Origin: Auanema rhodensis
Lineage: Eukaryota; Nematoda; Chromadorea; Rhabditida; Rhabditidae
DNA length: 64,000 bases
Direction of reading: 5' to 3'
Assembly (NCBI GenBank): GCA_964057225.1
Contig: OZ059894.1
Coordinates: 11,914,131 to 11,978,130 of the forward strand
Shown piece after piece: positions 20,657-35,162 of the stretch; positions within the stretch are counted from its first letter, which is position 1, and each line of letters begins with the position of its first letter. The position numbers were made by a program, and so were the translations under genes. The notes below the pieces were generated by a model, which did not search any database, had not been told where the DNA came from, and was given only the letters and a program-made list of their open reading frames with translations.

Positions 20657-21823
20657 ACAGTAAAAAGTCCAATCAAGAGAGAAATTTTTTCAACACATAG
20701 TTGTTTTTTTTTTAAATATCATTGTTTTTCCTCATAACTCGGTTTAAACTCGTTCTAACCCGTTGAAATACGTCTAGAAAGTCTTTATAACATGCATATG
20801 TATGATAGAACTTCATATTTATTGTAATAGAAAATTTTATTTTCAGACGTCTTGGTTAACAATGATATGTTTTACCCCCTTATAATTTTTATCATAATGT
20901 TCCTTATACGGAACGCTCAATGAAACTTGCTTCCAGAAAAATTTCTTTCTATTTTTTCTTCATATGTACGTAGATACTATAGAGAACTATGATAGAAAAC
21001 TTTAACATTCACGAAATCATCATTTCTCATTACGCTACGGAGGTTTAAAAAGCTGTGTTTTACCTTATAATAGACCGGAAAACCCTTGTGTTAAAACTGG
21101 ACCGTTTTTACACATATAAAAATGTCCCGTATTCGGGACCCTAATGTAACTTTTGATTCCCTATATTTTTTTTCATGAAATTTACAATCTACTGTAGAAA
21201 GAAGAATTATTTTTATAAAAACTGTAAATTTTTGAAAAATGAAAACAAAACGAAAACAAAAACAACTTTTTTTTGAACATTTTCTCACACAAGGGTCCCC
21301 CCTTACCTACTTTTTTTCTCATTACTCGTTTCAACCTCATCCGATCACTCTGCAAACATGTTTAATCGTTCTAACTTGTTGAAATACGTCTTAAAAGTCT
21401 AAACAACATGCATATGCATAATAGAAACCACCCGAATAGGCCCCCACGCACTAAACGAGATATATACATTACCAGTATAGTAATAGAACACATATTGAAG
21501 ATTAATTCGATAAGAACAATTTATTGACGTAGAGAATGTTTGTTCCGAAAAACTACAATATTAAACTATAAAAGTAACAAAAGCGTAGAGGCAGCAAAGA
21601 CATGAATAAACATAAATGTAAATACAGAATTACCAGGTAGTACATAAGTATGACAAAAAATTATAAGAAAGCCATGAAAATAGAAGGTTTGTGAACAAAT
21701 GAGAGGTACATCTTTGATCGTATAGTCATTTCTAAACCGTTCGTATGCTGCAGCATCGTCATAAGCGTCACTCAAGTTGAATTTCCATGTGTACTACACG
21801 ATTTTCATTCTTATTGTTACATT

Positions 21824-22022
21824 CTTTCCCTGAGGGAATGGGCCGTTCCCGCCAGCAGTGCAAGAGCGGGTCGACCCGTGAGGTGGAGCTAGCAAGCCAG
21901 CATCTACCTCAAGTCTCAAAAATCGGTTAACCTTATTGTGAACCAATGGAACACATATCGAAGGTTAATTCGATAAGAACGATTACTACACTTTGATCTT
22001 AGCCAAAAGGCCGAGAAGCGAT
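21824..22022 (-). ncRNA. U2 spliceosomal snRNA, intact (unit 8)
   Basis: Uninterrupted, same sequence as 1529-1727. Confidence 0.95.
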
Positions 22023-22465
22023 ACAGCATAGCCATGAGTATCAAAGACATCAAGCAAATGTATCGTACTTGTTACGAGTGCACTCTCTCATTTGAATATA
22101 AAAGTGTGGTTTGACAATCTTGACTGTACAGGTCATAAATGGCTCATATAAACTGTGGATTTACTCAACTTTTGGACTTATTTTTTTCTTATTCGAAGCG
22201 CTGCACTTTTTTCTATTCTTTTTATTCAAATACTTGTATATAGTTTTATATGTACGGTTGCAAAGTTTCCGAATATTTTATATATTTTTATACAATAATT
22301 AGGAGAAGGTTAATACAATGAAATCTCCCAACTTTACAGTGTTTGTATTGCTTACAGTATCTAGAACAACCACTCTTGTAATATTAGAGCACATATCAAT
22401 CAACAACTTTTTCTAGTTATCAAAGCTTTTTTATTTCTTCAAGATATTTCAAATAAAATATAAAA

Positions 22466-22583
22466 GCTTACGACACCCGGGATTCCCAAGCCGTCTCCGA
22501 TCCAAGTACTAACCGGGCCCAACGTTGCTTGACTTGCCAGATCGGACGGGATGGCGTACTTTCAACGTGGTATGGTCGTAAGC
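22466..22583 (-). rRNA. 5S ribosomal RNA, type B
   Basis: 118 nt, intact. Confidence 0.97.
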
Positions 22584-22825
22584 AATGTTATATTCTTCAT
22601 TATCAGTTATATCACTCTAAATCTTGTTGTTAATAGTTAGGACCACAAAGAAAACAACAGGAACAGTAACAAATGAAATGCCCAAACTTTACAGTGTTCG
22701 AGTTATTTACAGTATCTAAGACTACCTCTGTCGTGTTATTAGAGCAAACATTCGATTAACAACAACTTTTTTTTAGTTATCAAAGCTTTTTTATTTCTTC
22801 AAAAAATTTCAAATAAAATATAAAA

Positions 22826-22943
22826 GCTTACGACACCCGGGATTCCCAAGCCGTCTCCGATCCAAGTACTAACCGGGCCCAACGTTGCTTGACTTGCCAG
22901 ATCGGACGGGATGGCGTACTTTCAACGTGGTATGGTCGTAAGC
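22826..22943 (-). rRNA. 5S ribosomal RNA, type A
   Basis: 118 nt, intact, followed by the spacer of unit 9. Confidence 0.97.
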
Positions 22944-23085
22944 AATGTCATATTCTTCATTATCAGTTATATCACTCTAAATCTTGTTGTTAATAGATAC
23001 GACCACAAAGAAAACAACAGGAACAGTAACAATAACAAAAAAAATTTTTTTTTCACCTATGTGTCTAAAGGTTAGCCATGTATCC

Positions 23086-23133
<48 letters not shown>

Positions 23134-24300
23134 ACAGTAAAAAGTCCAATCAAGAGAGAAATTTTTTCAACACATAGTTGTTTTTTTTTTAAATATCATT
23201 GTTTTTCCTCATAACTCGGTTTAAACTCGTTCTAACCCGTTGAAATACGTCTAGAAAGTCTTTATAACATGCATATGTATGATAGAACTTCATATTTATT
23301 GTAATAGAAAATTTTATTTTCAGACGTCTTGGTTAACAATGATATGTTTTACCCCCTTATAATTTTTATCATAATGTTCCTTATACGGAACGCTCAATGA
23401 AACTTGCTTCCAGAAAAATTTCTTTCTATTTTTTCTTCATATGTACGTAGATACTATAGAGAACTATGATAGAAAACTTTAACATTCACGAAATCATCAT
23501 TTCTCATTACGCTACGGAGGTTTAAAAAGCTGTGTTTTACCTTATAATAGACCGGAAAACCCTTGTGTTAAAACTGGACCGTTTTTACACATATAAAAAT
23601 GTCCCGTATTCGGGACCCTAATGTAACTTTTGATTCCCTATATTTTTTTTCATGAAATTTACAATCTACTGTAGAAAGAAGAATTATTTTTATAAAAACT
23701 GTAAATTTTTGAAAAATGAAAACAAAACGAAAACAAAAACAACTTTTTTTTGAACATTTTCTCACACAAGGGTCCCCCCTTACCTACTTTTTTTCTCATT
23801 ACTCGTTTCAACCTCATCCGATCACTCTGCAAACATGTTTAATCGTTCTAACTTGTTGAAATACGTCTTAAAAGTCTAAACAACATGCATATGCATAATA
23901 GAAACCACCCGAATAGGCCCCCACGCACTAAACGAGATATATACATTACCAGTATAGTAATAGAACACATATTGAAGATTAATTCGATAAGAACAATTTA
24001 TTGACGTAGAGAATGTTTGTTCCGAAAAACTACAATATTAAACTATAAAAGTAACAAAAGCGTAGAGGCAGCAAAGACATGAATAAACATAAATGTAAAT
24101 ACAGAATTACCAGGTAGTACATAAGTATGACAAAAAATTATAAGAAAGCCATGAAAATAGAAGGTTTGTGAACAAATGAGAGGTACATCTTTGATCGTAT
24201 AGTCATTTCTAAACCGTTCGTATGCTGCAGCATCGTCATAAGCGTCACTCAAGTTGAATTTCCATGTGTACTACACGATTTTCATTCTTATTGTTACATT

Positions 24301-24499
24301 CTTTCCCTGAGGGAATGGGCCGTTCCCGCCAGCAGTGCAAGAGCGGGTCGACCCGTGAGGTGGAGCTAGCAAGCCAGCATCTACCTCAAGTCTCAAAAAT
24401 CGGTTAACCTTATTGTGAACCAATGGAACACATATCGAAGGTTAATTCGATAAGAACGATTACTACACTTTGATCTTAGCCAAAAGGCCGAGAAGCGAT
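24301..24499 (-). ncRNA. U2 spliceosomal snRNA, intact (unit 9)
   Basis: Uninterrupted. This is the last intact U2 copy in the window. The remaining 39 kb contain only split copies. Confidence 0.95.
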
Positions 24500-24942
24500 A
24501 CAGCATAGCCATGAGTATCAAAGACATCAAGCAAATGTATCGTACTTGTTACGAGTGCACTCTCTCATTTGAATATAAAAGTGTGGTTTGACAATCTTGA
24601 CTGTACAGGTCATAAATGGCTCATATAAACTGTGGATTTACTCAACTTTTGGACTTATTTTTTTCTTATTCGAAGCGCTGCACTTTTTTCTATTCTTTTT
24701 ATTCAAATACTTGTATATAGTTTTATATGTACGGTTGCAAAGTTTCCGAATATTTTATATATTTTTATACAATAATTAGGAGAAGGTTAATACAATGAAA
24801 TCTCCCAACTTTACAGTGTTTGTATTGCTTACAGTATCTAGAACAACCACTCTTGTAATATTAGAGCACATATCAATCAACAACTTTTTCTAGTTATCAA
24901 AGCTTTTTTATTTCTTCAAGATATTTCAAATAAAATATAAAA

Positions 24943-25060
24943 GCTTACGACACCCGGGATTCCCAAGCCGTCTCCGATCCAAGTACTAACCGGGCCCAAC
25001 GTTGCTTGACTTGCCAGATCGGACGGGATGGCGTACTTTCAACGTGGTATGGTCGTAAGC
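24943..25060 (-). rRNA. 5S ribosomal RNA, type B
   Basis: 118 nt, intact. Confidence 0.97.
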
Positions 25061-25302
25061 AATGTTATATTCTTCATTATCAGTTATATCACTCTAAATC
25101 TTGTTGTTAATAGTTAGGACCACAAAGAAAACAACAGGAACAGTAACAAATGAAATGCCCAAACTTTACAGTGTTCGAGTTATTTACAGTATCTAAGACT
25201 ACCTCTGTCGTGTTATTAGAGCAAACATTCGATTAACAACAACTTTTTTTTAGTTATCAAAGCTTTTTTATTTCTTCAAAAAATTTCAAATAAAATATAA
25301 AA

Positions 25303-25420
25303 GCTTACGACACCCGGGATTCCCAAGCCGTCTCCGATCCAAGTACTAACCGGGCCCAACGTTGCTTGACTTGCCAGATCGGACGGGATGGCGTACTTTC
25401 AACGTGGTATGGTCGTAAGC
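25303..25420 (-). rRNA. 5S ribosomal RNA, type A
   Basis: 118 nt, intact, followed by the spacer of unit 10. Confidence 0.97.
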
Positions 25421-25562
25421 AATGTCATATTCTTCATTATCAGTTATATCACTCTAAATCTTGTTGTTAATAGATACGACCACAAAGAAAACAACAGGAA
25501 CAGTAACAATAACAAAAAAAATTTTTTTTTCACCTATGTGTCTAAAGGTTAGCCATGTATCC

Positions 25563-25610
<48 letters not shown>

Positions 25611-26776
25611 ACAGTAAAAAGTCCAATCAAGAGAGAAATTTTTTCAACACATAGTTGTTTTTTTTTAAATATCATTGTTTTTCCTCATAACTCGGTTTAA
25701 ACTCGTTCTAACCCGTTGAAATACGTCTAGAAAGTCTTTATAACATGCATATGTATGATAGAACTTCATATTTATTGTAATAGAAAATTTTATTTTCAGA
25801 CGTCTTGGTTAACAATGATATGTTTTACCCCCTTATAATTTTTATCATAATGTTCCTTATACGGAACGCTCAATGAAACTTGCTTCCAGAAAAATTTCTT
25901 TCTATTTTTTCTTCATATGTACGTAGATACTATAGAGAACTATGATAGAAAACTTTAACATTCACGAAATCATCATTTCTCATTACGCTACGGAGGTTTA
26001 AAAAGCTGTGTTTTACCTTATAATAGACCGGAAAACCCTTGTGTTAAAACTGGACCGTTTTTACACATATAAAAATGTCCCGTATTCGGGACCCTAATGT
26101 AACTTTTGATTCCCTATATTTTTTTTCATGAAATTTACAATCTACTGTAGAAAGAAGAATTATTTTTATAAAAACTGTAAATTTTTGAAAAATGAAAACA
26201 AAACGAAAACAAAAACAACTTTTTTTTGAACATTTTCTCACACAAGGGTCCCCCCTTACCTACTTTTTTTCTCATTACTCGTTTCAACCTCATCCGATCA
26301 CTCTGCAAACATGTTTAATCGTTCTAACTTGTTGAAATACGTCTTAAAAGTCTAAACAACATGCATATGCATAATAGAAACCACCCGAATAGGCCCCCAC
26401 GCACTAAACGAGATATATACATTACCAGTATAGTAATAGAACACATATTGAAGATTAATTCGATAAGAACAATTTATTGACGTAGAGAATGTTTGTTCCG
26501 AAAAACTACAATATTAAACTATAAAAGTAACAAAAGCGTAGAGGCAGCAAAGACATGAATAAACATAAATGTAAATACAGAATTACCAGGTAGTACATAA
26601 GTATGACAAAAAATTATAAGAAAGCCATGAAAATAGAAGGTTTGTGAACAAATGAGAGGTACATCTTTGATCGTATAGTCATTTCTAAACCGTTCGTATG
26701 CTGCAGCATCGTCATAAGCGTCACTCAAGTTGAATTTCCATGTGTACTACACGATTTTCATTCTTATTGTTACATT

Positions 26777-27803
26777 CTTTCCCTGAGGGAATGGGCCGTT
26801 CCCGCCAGCAGTGCAAGAGCGGGTCGACCCGTGAGGTGGAGCTAGCAAGCCAGCATCTACCTCAAGTCTCAAAAATCGGTTAACCTTATTGTGAACCAAT
26901 GGAACACATATCGAAGGTTAATTCGATAAGAACGATTTATTGAAGTAGATAATGTTTGTCCCGGAGGACTACAATATTAAAATAATTACTGAAGCCCGAA
27001 GGCAGCGAGAAATAGTAAGGATACTACCTGCACTGAGTGCGTCGTATCATAAAAAAAGAGATAGCTAATGGGCAAGTTGAAGAGCTTGAAATTAACAATG
27101 ACGTCACTAGAAGTAAAGTTTTCTATCTGCAGCTGCGGGTAAAGAGGGTCAGCGTAAGCAGAATTCAATTCTACCAACAATTAGTGGGAACATTGAGAGA
27201 ACAGATGAAGGAGGAAATTGTAACTTCAAGTAAAATAGATTATATCTTCAGCTGCGGGTAAAGAGAGTCAGCTTTGTACAGATTACTAGTTTACATAAGA
27301 AGTGGTAACATTTCAAAAAAGGAGCACAACATAAAAAACGAGACTACGGACTATGAGGTAAATGTTATCATTGTCTGGATCGATGATTCGGCATTTGATT
27401 GCAGCTGCGGATTGAGTGGATCAGCTTGCATGGCGTCCGCATTCGACATCAGGGAAAATGATGAGTTTCTTGAGGTCCGGCTCGGCGGGCTGTTATGTCC
27501 TATTCCCTGTTGATGGTGTTGTTGTCCTTGAGCTTGTTCTTCTTCCCAGAAAAAAAAAACTGTGAAGCTGAAGAGTCCTATTAAACGTCTTTAAACGCAA
27601 GATTAATAAGAAGCTACTACAGCTAACACAGGACCGCCTCAAGGCCTGGTAGATCAACCAGTGTTGCTTCAATCACCAAGTATTGCGGCCTGGGCCCTTG
27701 GATCAATTCACAACACCAGTATAGCAATGGAACACATATCGAAGGTTAATTCGATAAGAACGATTACTACACTTTGATCTTAGCCAAAAGGCCGAGAAGC
27801 GAT
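26777..27803 (-). pseudogene. U2 snRNA split by insertion (unit 10)
   Basis: 3' body 26777-26937, 5' part 27725-27803. The insert period is 828 bp because the A tract is one base shorter. Confidence 0.92.
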
Positions 27804-28246
27804 ACAGCATAGCCATGAGTATCAAAGACATCAAGCAAATGTATCGTACTTGTTACGAGTGCACTCTCTCATTTGAATATAAAAGTGTGGTTTGACAATC
27901 TTGACTGTACAGGTCATAAATGGCTCATATAAACTGTGGATTTACTCAACTTTTGGACTTATTTTTTTCTTATTCGAAGCGCTGCACTTTTTTCTATTCT
28001 TTTTATTCAAATACTTGTATATAGTTTTATATGTACGGTTGCAAAGTTTCCGAATATTTTATATATTTTTATACAATAATTAGGAGAAGGTTAATACAAT
28101 GAAATCTCCCAACTTTACAGTGTTTGTATTGCTTACAGTATCTAGAACAACCACTCTTGTAATATTAGAGCACATATCAATCAACAACTTTTTCTAGTTA
28201 TCAAAGCTTTTTTATTTCTTCAAGATATTTCAAATAAAATATAAAA

Positions 28247-28364
28247 GCTTACGACACCCGGGATTCCCAAGCCGTCTCCGATCCAAGTACTAACCGGGCC
28301 CAACGTTGCTTGACTTGCCAGATCGGACGGGATGGCGTACTTTCAACGTGGTATGGTCGTAAGC
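28247..28364 (-). rRNA. 5S ribosomal RNA, type B
   Basis: 118 nt, intact. Confidence 0.97.
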
Positions 28365-28606
28365 AATGTTATATTCTTCATTATCAGTTATATCACTCTA
28401 AATCTTGTTGTTAATAGTTAGGACCACAAAGAAAACAACAGGAACAGTAACAAATGAAATGCCCAAACTTTACAGTGTTCGAGTTATTTACAGTATCTAA
28501 GACTACCTCTGTCGTGTTATTAGAGCAAACATTCGATTAACAACAACTTTTTTTTAGTTATCAAAGCTTTTTTATTTCTTCAAAAAATTTCAAATAAAAT
28601 ATAAAA

Positions 28607-28724
28607 GCTTACGACACCCGGGATTCCCAAGCCGTCTCCGATCCAAGTACTAACCGGGCCCAACGTTGCTTGACTTGCCAGATCGGACGGGATGGCGTAC
28701 TTTCAACGTGGTATGGTCGTAAGC
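28607..28724 (-). rRNA. 5S ribosomal RNA, type A
   Basis: 118 nt, intact, followed by the unit 11 spacer with the shortest (TA)n run (31 nt). Confidence 0.97.
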
Positions 28725-28866
28725 AATGTCATATTCTTCATTATCAGTTATATCACTCTAAATCTTGTTGTTAATAGATACGACCACAAAGAAAACAACA
28801 GGAACAGTAACAATAACAAAAAAAATTTTTTTTTCACCTATGTGTCTAAAGGTTAGCCATGTATCC

Positions 28867-28902
<36 letters not shown>

Positions 28903-30068
28903 ACAGTAAAAAGTCCAATCAAGAGAGAAATTTTTTCAACACATAGTTGTTTTTTTTTAAATATCATTGTTTTTCCTCATAACTCGGTTTAAACTCGTTC
29001 TAACCCGTTGAAATACGTCTAGAAAGTCTTTATAACATGCATATGTATGATAGAACTTCATATTTATTGTAATAGAAAATTTTATTTTCAGACGTCTTGG
29101 TTAACAATGATATGTTTTACCCCCTTATAATTTTTATCATAATGTTCCTTATACGGAACGCTCAATGAAACTTGCTTCCAGAAAAATTTCTTTCTATTTT
29201 TTCTTCATATGTACGTAGATACTATAGAGAACTATGATAGAAAACTTTAACATTCACGAAATCATCATTTCTCATTACGCTACGGAGGTTTAAAAAGCTG
29301 TGTTTTACCTTATAATAGACCGGAAAACCCTTGTGTTAAAACTGGACCGTTTTTACACATATAAAAATGTCCCGTATTCGGGACCCTAATGTAACTTTTG
29401 ATTCCCTATATTTTTTTTCATGAAATTTACAATCTACTGTAGAAAGAAGAATTATTTTTATAAAAACTGTAAATTTTTGAAAAATGAAAACAAAACGAAA
29501 ACAAAAACAACTTTTTTTTGAACATTTTCTCACACAAGGGTCCCCCCTTACCTACTTTTTTTCTCATTACTCGTTTCAACCTCATCCGATCACTCTGCAA
29601 ACATGTTTAATCGTTCTAACTTGTTGAAATACGTCTTAAAAGTCTAAACAACATGCATATGCATAATAGAAACCACCCGAATAGGCCCCCACGCACTAAA
29701 CGAGATATATACATTACCAGTATAGTAATAGAACACATATTGAAGATTAATTCGATAAGAACAATTTATTGACGTAGAGAATGTTTGTTCCGAAAAACTA
29801 CAATATTAAACTATAAAAGTAACAAAAGCGTAGAGGCAGCAAAGACATGAATAAACATAAATGTAAATACAGAATTACCAGGTAGTACATAAGTATGACA
29901 AAAAATTATAAGAAAGCCATGAAAATAGAAGGTTTGTGAACAAATGAGAGGTACATCTTTGATCGTATAGTCATTTCTAAACCGTTCGTATGCTGCAGCA
30001 TCGTCATAAGCGTCACTCAAGTTGAATTTCCATGTGTACTACACGATTTTCATTCTTATTGTTACATT

Positions 30069-31096
30069 CTTTCCCTGAGGGAATGGGCCGTTCCCGCCAG
30101 CAGTGCAAGAGCGGGTCGACCCGTGAGGTGGAGCTAGCAAGCCAGCATCTACCTCAAGTCTCAAAAATCGGTTAACCTTATTGTGAACCAATGGAACACA
30201 TATCGAAGGTTAATTCGATAAGAACGATTTATTGAAGTAGATAATGTTTGTCCCGGAGGACTACAATATTAAAATAATTACTGAAGCCCGAAGGCAGCGA
30301 GAAATAGTAAGGATACTACCTGCACTGAGTGCGTCGTATCATAAAAAAAGAGATAGCTAATGGGCAAGTTGAAGAGCTTGAAATTAACAATGACGTCACT
30401 AGAAGTAAAGTTTTCTATCTGCAGCTGCGGGTAAAGAGGGTCAGCGTAAGCAGAATTCAATTCTACCAACAATTAGTGGGAACATTGAGAGAACAGATGA
30501 AGGAGGAAATTGTAACTTCAAGTAAAATAGATTATATCTTCAGCTGCGGGTAAAGAGAGTCAGCTTTGTACAGATTACTAGTTTACATAAGAAGTGGTAA
30601 CATTTCAAAAAAGGAGCACAACATAAAAAACGAGACTACGGACTATGAGGTAAATGTTATCATTGTCTGGATCGATGATTCGGCATTTGATTGCAGCTGC
30701 GGATTGAGTGGATCAGCTTGCATGGCGTCCGCATTCGACATCAGGGAAAATGATGAGTTTCTTGAGGTCCGGCTCGGCGGGCTGTTATGTCCTATTCCCT
30801 GTTGATGGTGTTGTTGTCCTTGAGCTTGTTCTTCTTCCCAGAAAAAAAAAAACTGTGAAGCTGAAGAGTCCTATTAAACGTCTTTAAACGCAAGATTAAT
30901 AAGAAGCTACTACAGCTAACACAGGACCGCCTCAAGGCCTGGTAGATCAACCAGTGTTGCTTCAATCACCAAGTATTGCGGCCTGGGCCCTTGGATCAAT
31001 TCACAACACCAGTATAGCAATGGAACACATATCGAAGGTTAATTCGATAAGAACGATTACTACACTTTGATCTTAGCCAAAAGGCCGAGAAGCGAT
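30069..31096 (-). pseudogene. U2 snRNA split by insertion (unit 11)
   Basis: 3' body 30069-30229, 5' part 31018-31096. Confidence 0.92.
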
Positions 31097-31539
31097 ACAG
31101 CATAGCCATGAGTATCAAAGACATCAAGCAAATGTATCGTACTTGTTACGAGTGCACTCTCTCATTTGAATATAAAAGTGTGGTTTGACAATCTTGACTG
31201 TACAGGTCATAAATGGCTCATATAAACTGTGGATTTACTCAACTTTTGGACTTATTTTTTTCTTATTCGAAGCGCTGCACTTTTTTCTATTCTTTTTATT
31301 CAAATACTTGTATATAGTTTTATATGTACGGTTGCAAAGTTTCCGAATATTTTATATATTTTTATACAATAATTAGGAGAAGGTTAATACAATGAAATCT
31401 CCCAACTTTACAGTGTTTGTATTGCTTACAGTATCTAGAACAACCACTCTTGTAATATTAGAGCACATATCAATCAACAACTTTTTCTAGTTATCAAAGC
31501 TTTTTTATTTCTTCAAGATATTTCAAATAAAATATAAAA

Positions 31540-31657
31540 GCTTACGACACCCGGGATTCCCAAGCCGTCTCCGATCCAAGTACTAACCGGGCCCAACGTT
31601 GCTTGACTTGCCAGATCGGACGGGATGGCGTACTTTCAACGTGGTATGGTCGTAAGC
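31540..31657 (-). rRNA. 5S ribosomal RNA, type B
   Basis: 118 nt, intact. Confidence 0.97.
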
Positions 31658-31899
31658 AATGTTATATTCTTCATTATCAGTTATATCACTCTAAATCTTG
31701 TTGTTAATAGTTAGGACCACAAAGAAAACAACAGGAACAGTAACAAATGAAATGCCCAAACTTTACAGTGTTCGAGTTATTTACAGTATCTAAGACTACC
31801 TCTGTCGTGTTATTAGAGCAAACATTCGATTAACAACAACTTTTTTTTAGTTATCAAAGCTTTTTTATTTCTTCAAAAAATTTCAAATAAAATATAAAA

Positions 31900-32017
31900 G
31901 CTTACGACACCCGGGATTCCCAAGCCGTCTCCGATCCAAGTACTAACCGGGCCCAACGTTGCTTGACTTGCCAGATCGGACGGGATGGCGTACTTTCAAC
32001 GTGGTATGGTCGTAAGC
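31900..32017 (-). rRNA. 5S ribosomal RNA, type A
   Basis: 118 nt, intact, followed by the spacer of unit 12. Confidence 0.97.
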
Positions 32018-32159
32018 AATGTCATATTCTTCATTATCAGTTATATCACTCTAAATCTTGTTGTTAATAGATACGACCACAAAGAAAACAACAGGAACAG
32101 TAACAATAACAAAAAAAATTTTTTTTTCACCTATGTGTCTAAAGGTTAGCCATGTATCC

Positions 32160-32215
<56 letters not shown>

Positions 32216-33381
32216 ACAGTAAAAAGTCCAATCAAGAGAGAAATTTTTTCAACACATAGTTGTTTTTTTTTAAATATCATTGTTTTTCCTCATAACTCGG
32301 TTTAAACTCGTTCTAACCCGTTGAAATACGTCTAGAAAGTCTTTATAACATGCATATGTATGATAGAACTTCATATTTATTGTAATAGAAAATTTTATTT
32401 TCAGACGTCTTGGTTAACAATGATATGTTTTACCCCCTTATAATTTTTATCATAATGTTCCTTATACGGAACGCTCAATGAAACTTGCTTCCAGAAAAAT
32501 TTCTTTCTATTTTTTCTTCATATGTACGTAGATACTATAGAGAACTATGATAGAAAACTTTAACATTCACGAAATCATCATTTCTCATTACGCTACGGAG
32601 GTTTAAAAAGCTGTGTTTTACCTTATAATAGACCGGAAAACCCTTGTGTTAAAACTGGACCGTTTTTACACATATAAAAATGTCCCGTATTCGGGACCCT
32701 AATGTAACTTTTGATTCCCTATATTTTTTTTCATGAAATTTACAATCTACTGTAGAAAGAAGAATTATTTTTATAAAAACTGTAAATTTTTGAAAAATGA
32801 AAACAAAACGAAAACAAAAACAACTTTTTTTTGAACATTTTCTCACACAAGGGTCCCCCCTTACCTACTTTTTTTCTCATTACTCGTTTCAACCTCATCC
32901 GATCACTCTGCAAACATGTTTAATCGTTCTAACTTGTTGAAATACGTCTTAAAAGTCTAAACAACATGCATATGCATAATAGAAACCACCCGAATAGGCC
33001 CCCACGCACTAAACGAGATATATACATTACCAGTATAGTAATAGAACACATATTGAAGATTAATTCGATAAGAACAATTTATTGACGTAGAGAATGTTTG
33101 TTCCGAAAAACTACAATATTAAACTATAAAAGTAACAAAAGCGTAGAGGCAGCAAAGACATGAATAAACATAAATGTAAATACAGAATTACCAGGTAGTA
33201 CATAAGTATGACAAAAAATTATAAGAAAGCCATGAAAATAGAAGGTTTGTGAACAAATGAGAGGTACATCTTTGATCGTATAGTCATTTCTAAACCGTTC
33301 GTATGCTGCAGCATCGTCATAAGCGTCACTCAAGTTGAATTTCCATGTGTACTACACGATTTTCATTCTTATTGTTACATT

Positions 33382-34409
33382 CTTTCCCTGAGGGAATGGG
33401 CCGTTCCCGCCAGCAGTGCAAGAGCGGGTCGACCCGTGAGGTGGAGCTAGCAAGCCAGCATCTACCTCAAGTCTCAAAAATCGGTTAACCTTATTGTGAA
33501 CCAATGGAACACATATCGAAGGTTAATTCGATAAGAACGATTTATTGAAGTAGATAATGTTTGTCCCGGAGGACTACAATATTAAAATAATTACTGAAGC
33601 CCGAAGGCAGCGAGAAATAGTAAGGATACTACCTGCACTGAGTGCGTCGTATCATAAAAAAAGAGATAGCTAATGGGCAAGTTGAAGAGCTTGAAATTAA
33701 CAATGACGTCACTAGAAGTAAAGTTTTCTATCTGCAGCTGCGGGTAAAGAGGGTCAGCGTAAGCAGAATTCAATTCTACCAACAATTAGTGGGAACATTG
33801 AGAGAACAGATGAAGGAGGAAATTGTAACTTCAAGTAAAATAGATTATATCTTCAGCTGCGGGTAAAGAGAGTCAGCTTTGTACAGATTACTAGTTTACA
33901 TAAGAAGTGGTAACATTTCAAAAAAGGAGCACAACATAAAAAACGAGACTACGGACTATGAGGTAAATGTTATCATTGTCTGGATCGATGATTCGGCATT
34001 TGATTGCAGCTGCGGATTGAGTGGATCAGCTTGCATGGCGTCCGCATTCGACATCAGGGAAAATGATGAGTTTCTTGAGGTCCGGCTCGGCGGGCTGTTA
34101 TGTCCTATTCCCTGTTGATGGTGTTGTTGTCCTTGAGCTTGTTCTTCTTCCCAGAAAAAAAAAAACTGTGAAGCTGAAGAGTCCTATTAAACGTCTTTAA
34201 ACGCAAGATTAATAAGAAGCTACTACAGCTAACACAGGACCGCCTCAAGGCCTGGTAGATCAACCAGTGTTGCTTCAATCACCAAGTATTGCGGCCTGGG
34301 CCCTTGGATCAATTCACAACACCAGTATAGCAATGGAACACATATCGAAGGTTAATTCGATAAGAACGATTACTACACTTTGATCTTAGCCAAAAGGCCG
34401 AGAAGCGAT
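33382..34409 (-). pseudogene. U2 snRNA split by insertion (unit 12)
   Basis: 3' body 33382-33542, 5' part 34331-34409. Confidence 0.92.
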
Positions 34410-34852
34410 ACAGCATAGCCATGAGTATCAAAGACATCAAGCAAATGTATCGTACTTGTTACGAGTGCACTCTCTCATTTGAATATAAAAGTGTGGTTTG
34501 ACAATCTTGACTGTACAGGTCATAAATGGCTCATATAAACTGTGGATTTACTCAACTTTTGGACTTATTTTTTTCTTATTCGAAGCGCTGCACTTTTTTC
34601 TATTCTTTTTATTCAAATACTTGTATATAGTTTTATATGTACGGTTGCAAAGTTTCCGAATATTTTATATATTTTTATACAATAATTAGGAGAAGGTTAA
34701 TACAATGAAATCTCCCAACTTTACAGTGTTTGTATTGCTTACAGTATCTAGAACAACCACTCTTGTAATATTAGAGCACATATCAATCAACAACTTTTTC
34801 TAGTTATCAAAGCTTTTTTATTTCTTCAAGATATTTCAAATAAAATATAAAA

Positions 34853-34970
34853 GCTTACGACACCCGGGATTCCCAAGCCGTCTCCGATCCAAGTACTAAC
34901 CGGGCCCAACGTTGCTTGACTTGCCAGATCGGACGGGATGGCGTACTTTCAACGTGGTATGGTCGTAAGC
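34853..34970 (-). rRNA. 5S ribosomal RNA, single B/A hybrid
   Basis: A single gene with type B 3' flank but the type A base (C) just upstream. The exchange point lies within or right beside the gene, unlike the hybrid at 12093. Confidence 0.97.
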
Positions 34971-35112
34971 AATGTCATATTCTTCATTATCAGTTATATC
35001 ACTCTAAATCTTGTTGTTAATAGATACGACCACAAAGAAAACAACAGGAACAGTAACAATAACAAAAAAAATTTTTTTTTCACCTATGTGTCTAAAGGTT
35101 AGCCATGTATCC

Positions 35113-35162
<50 letters not shown>
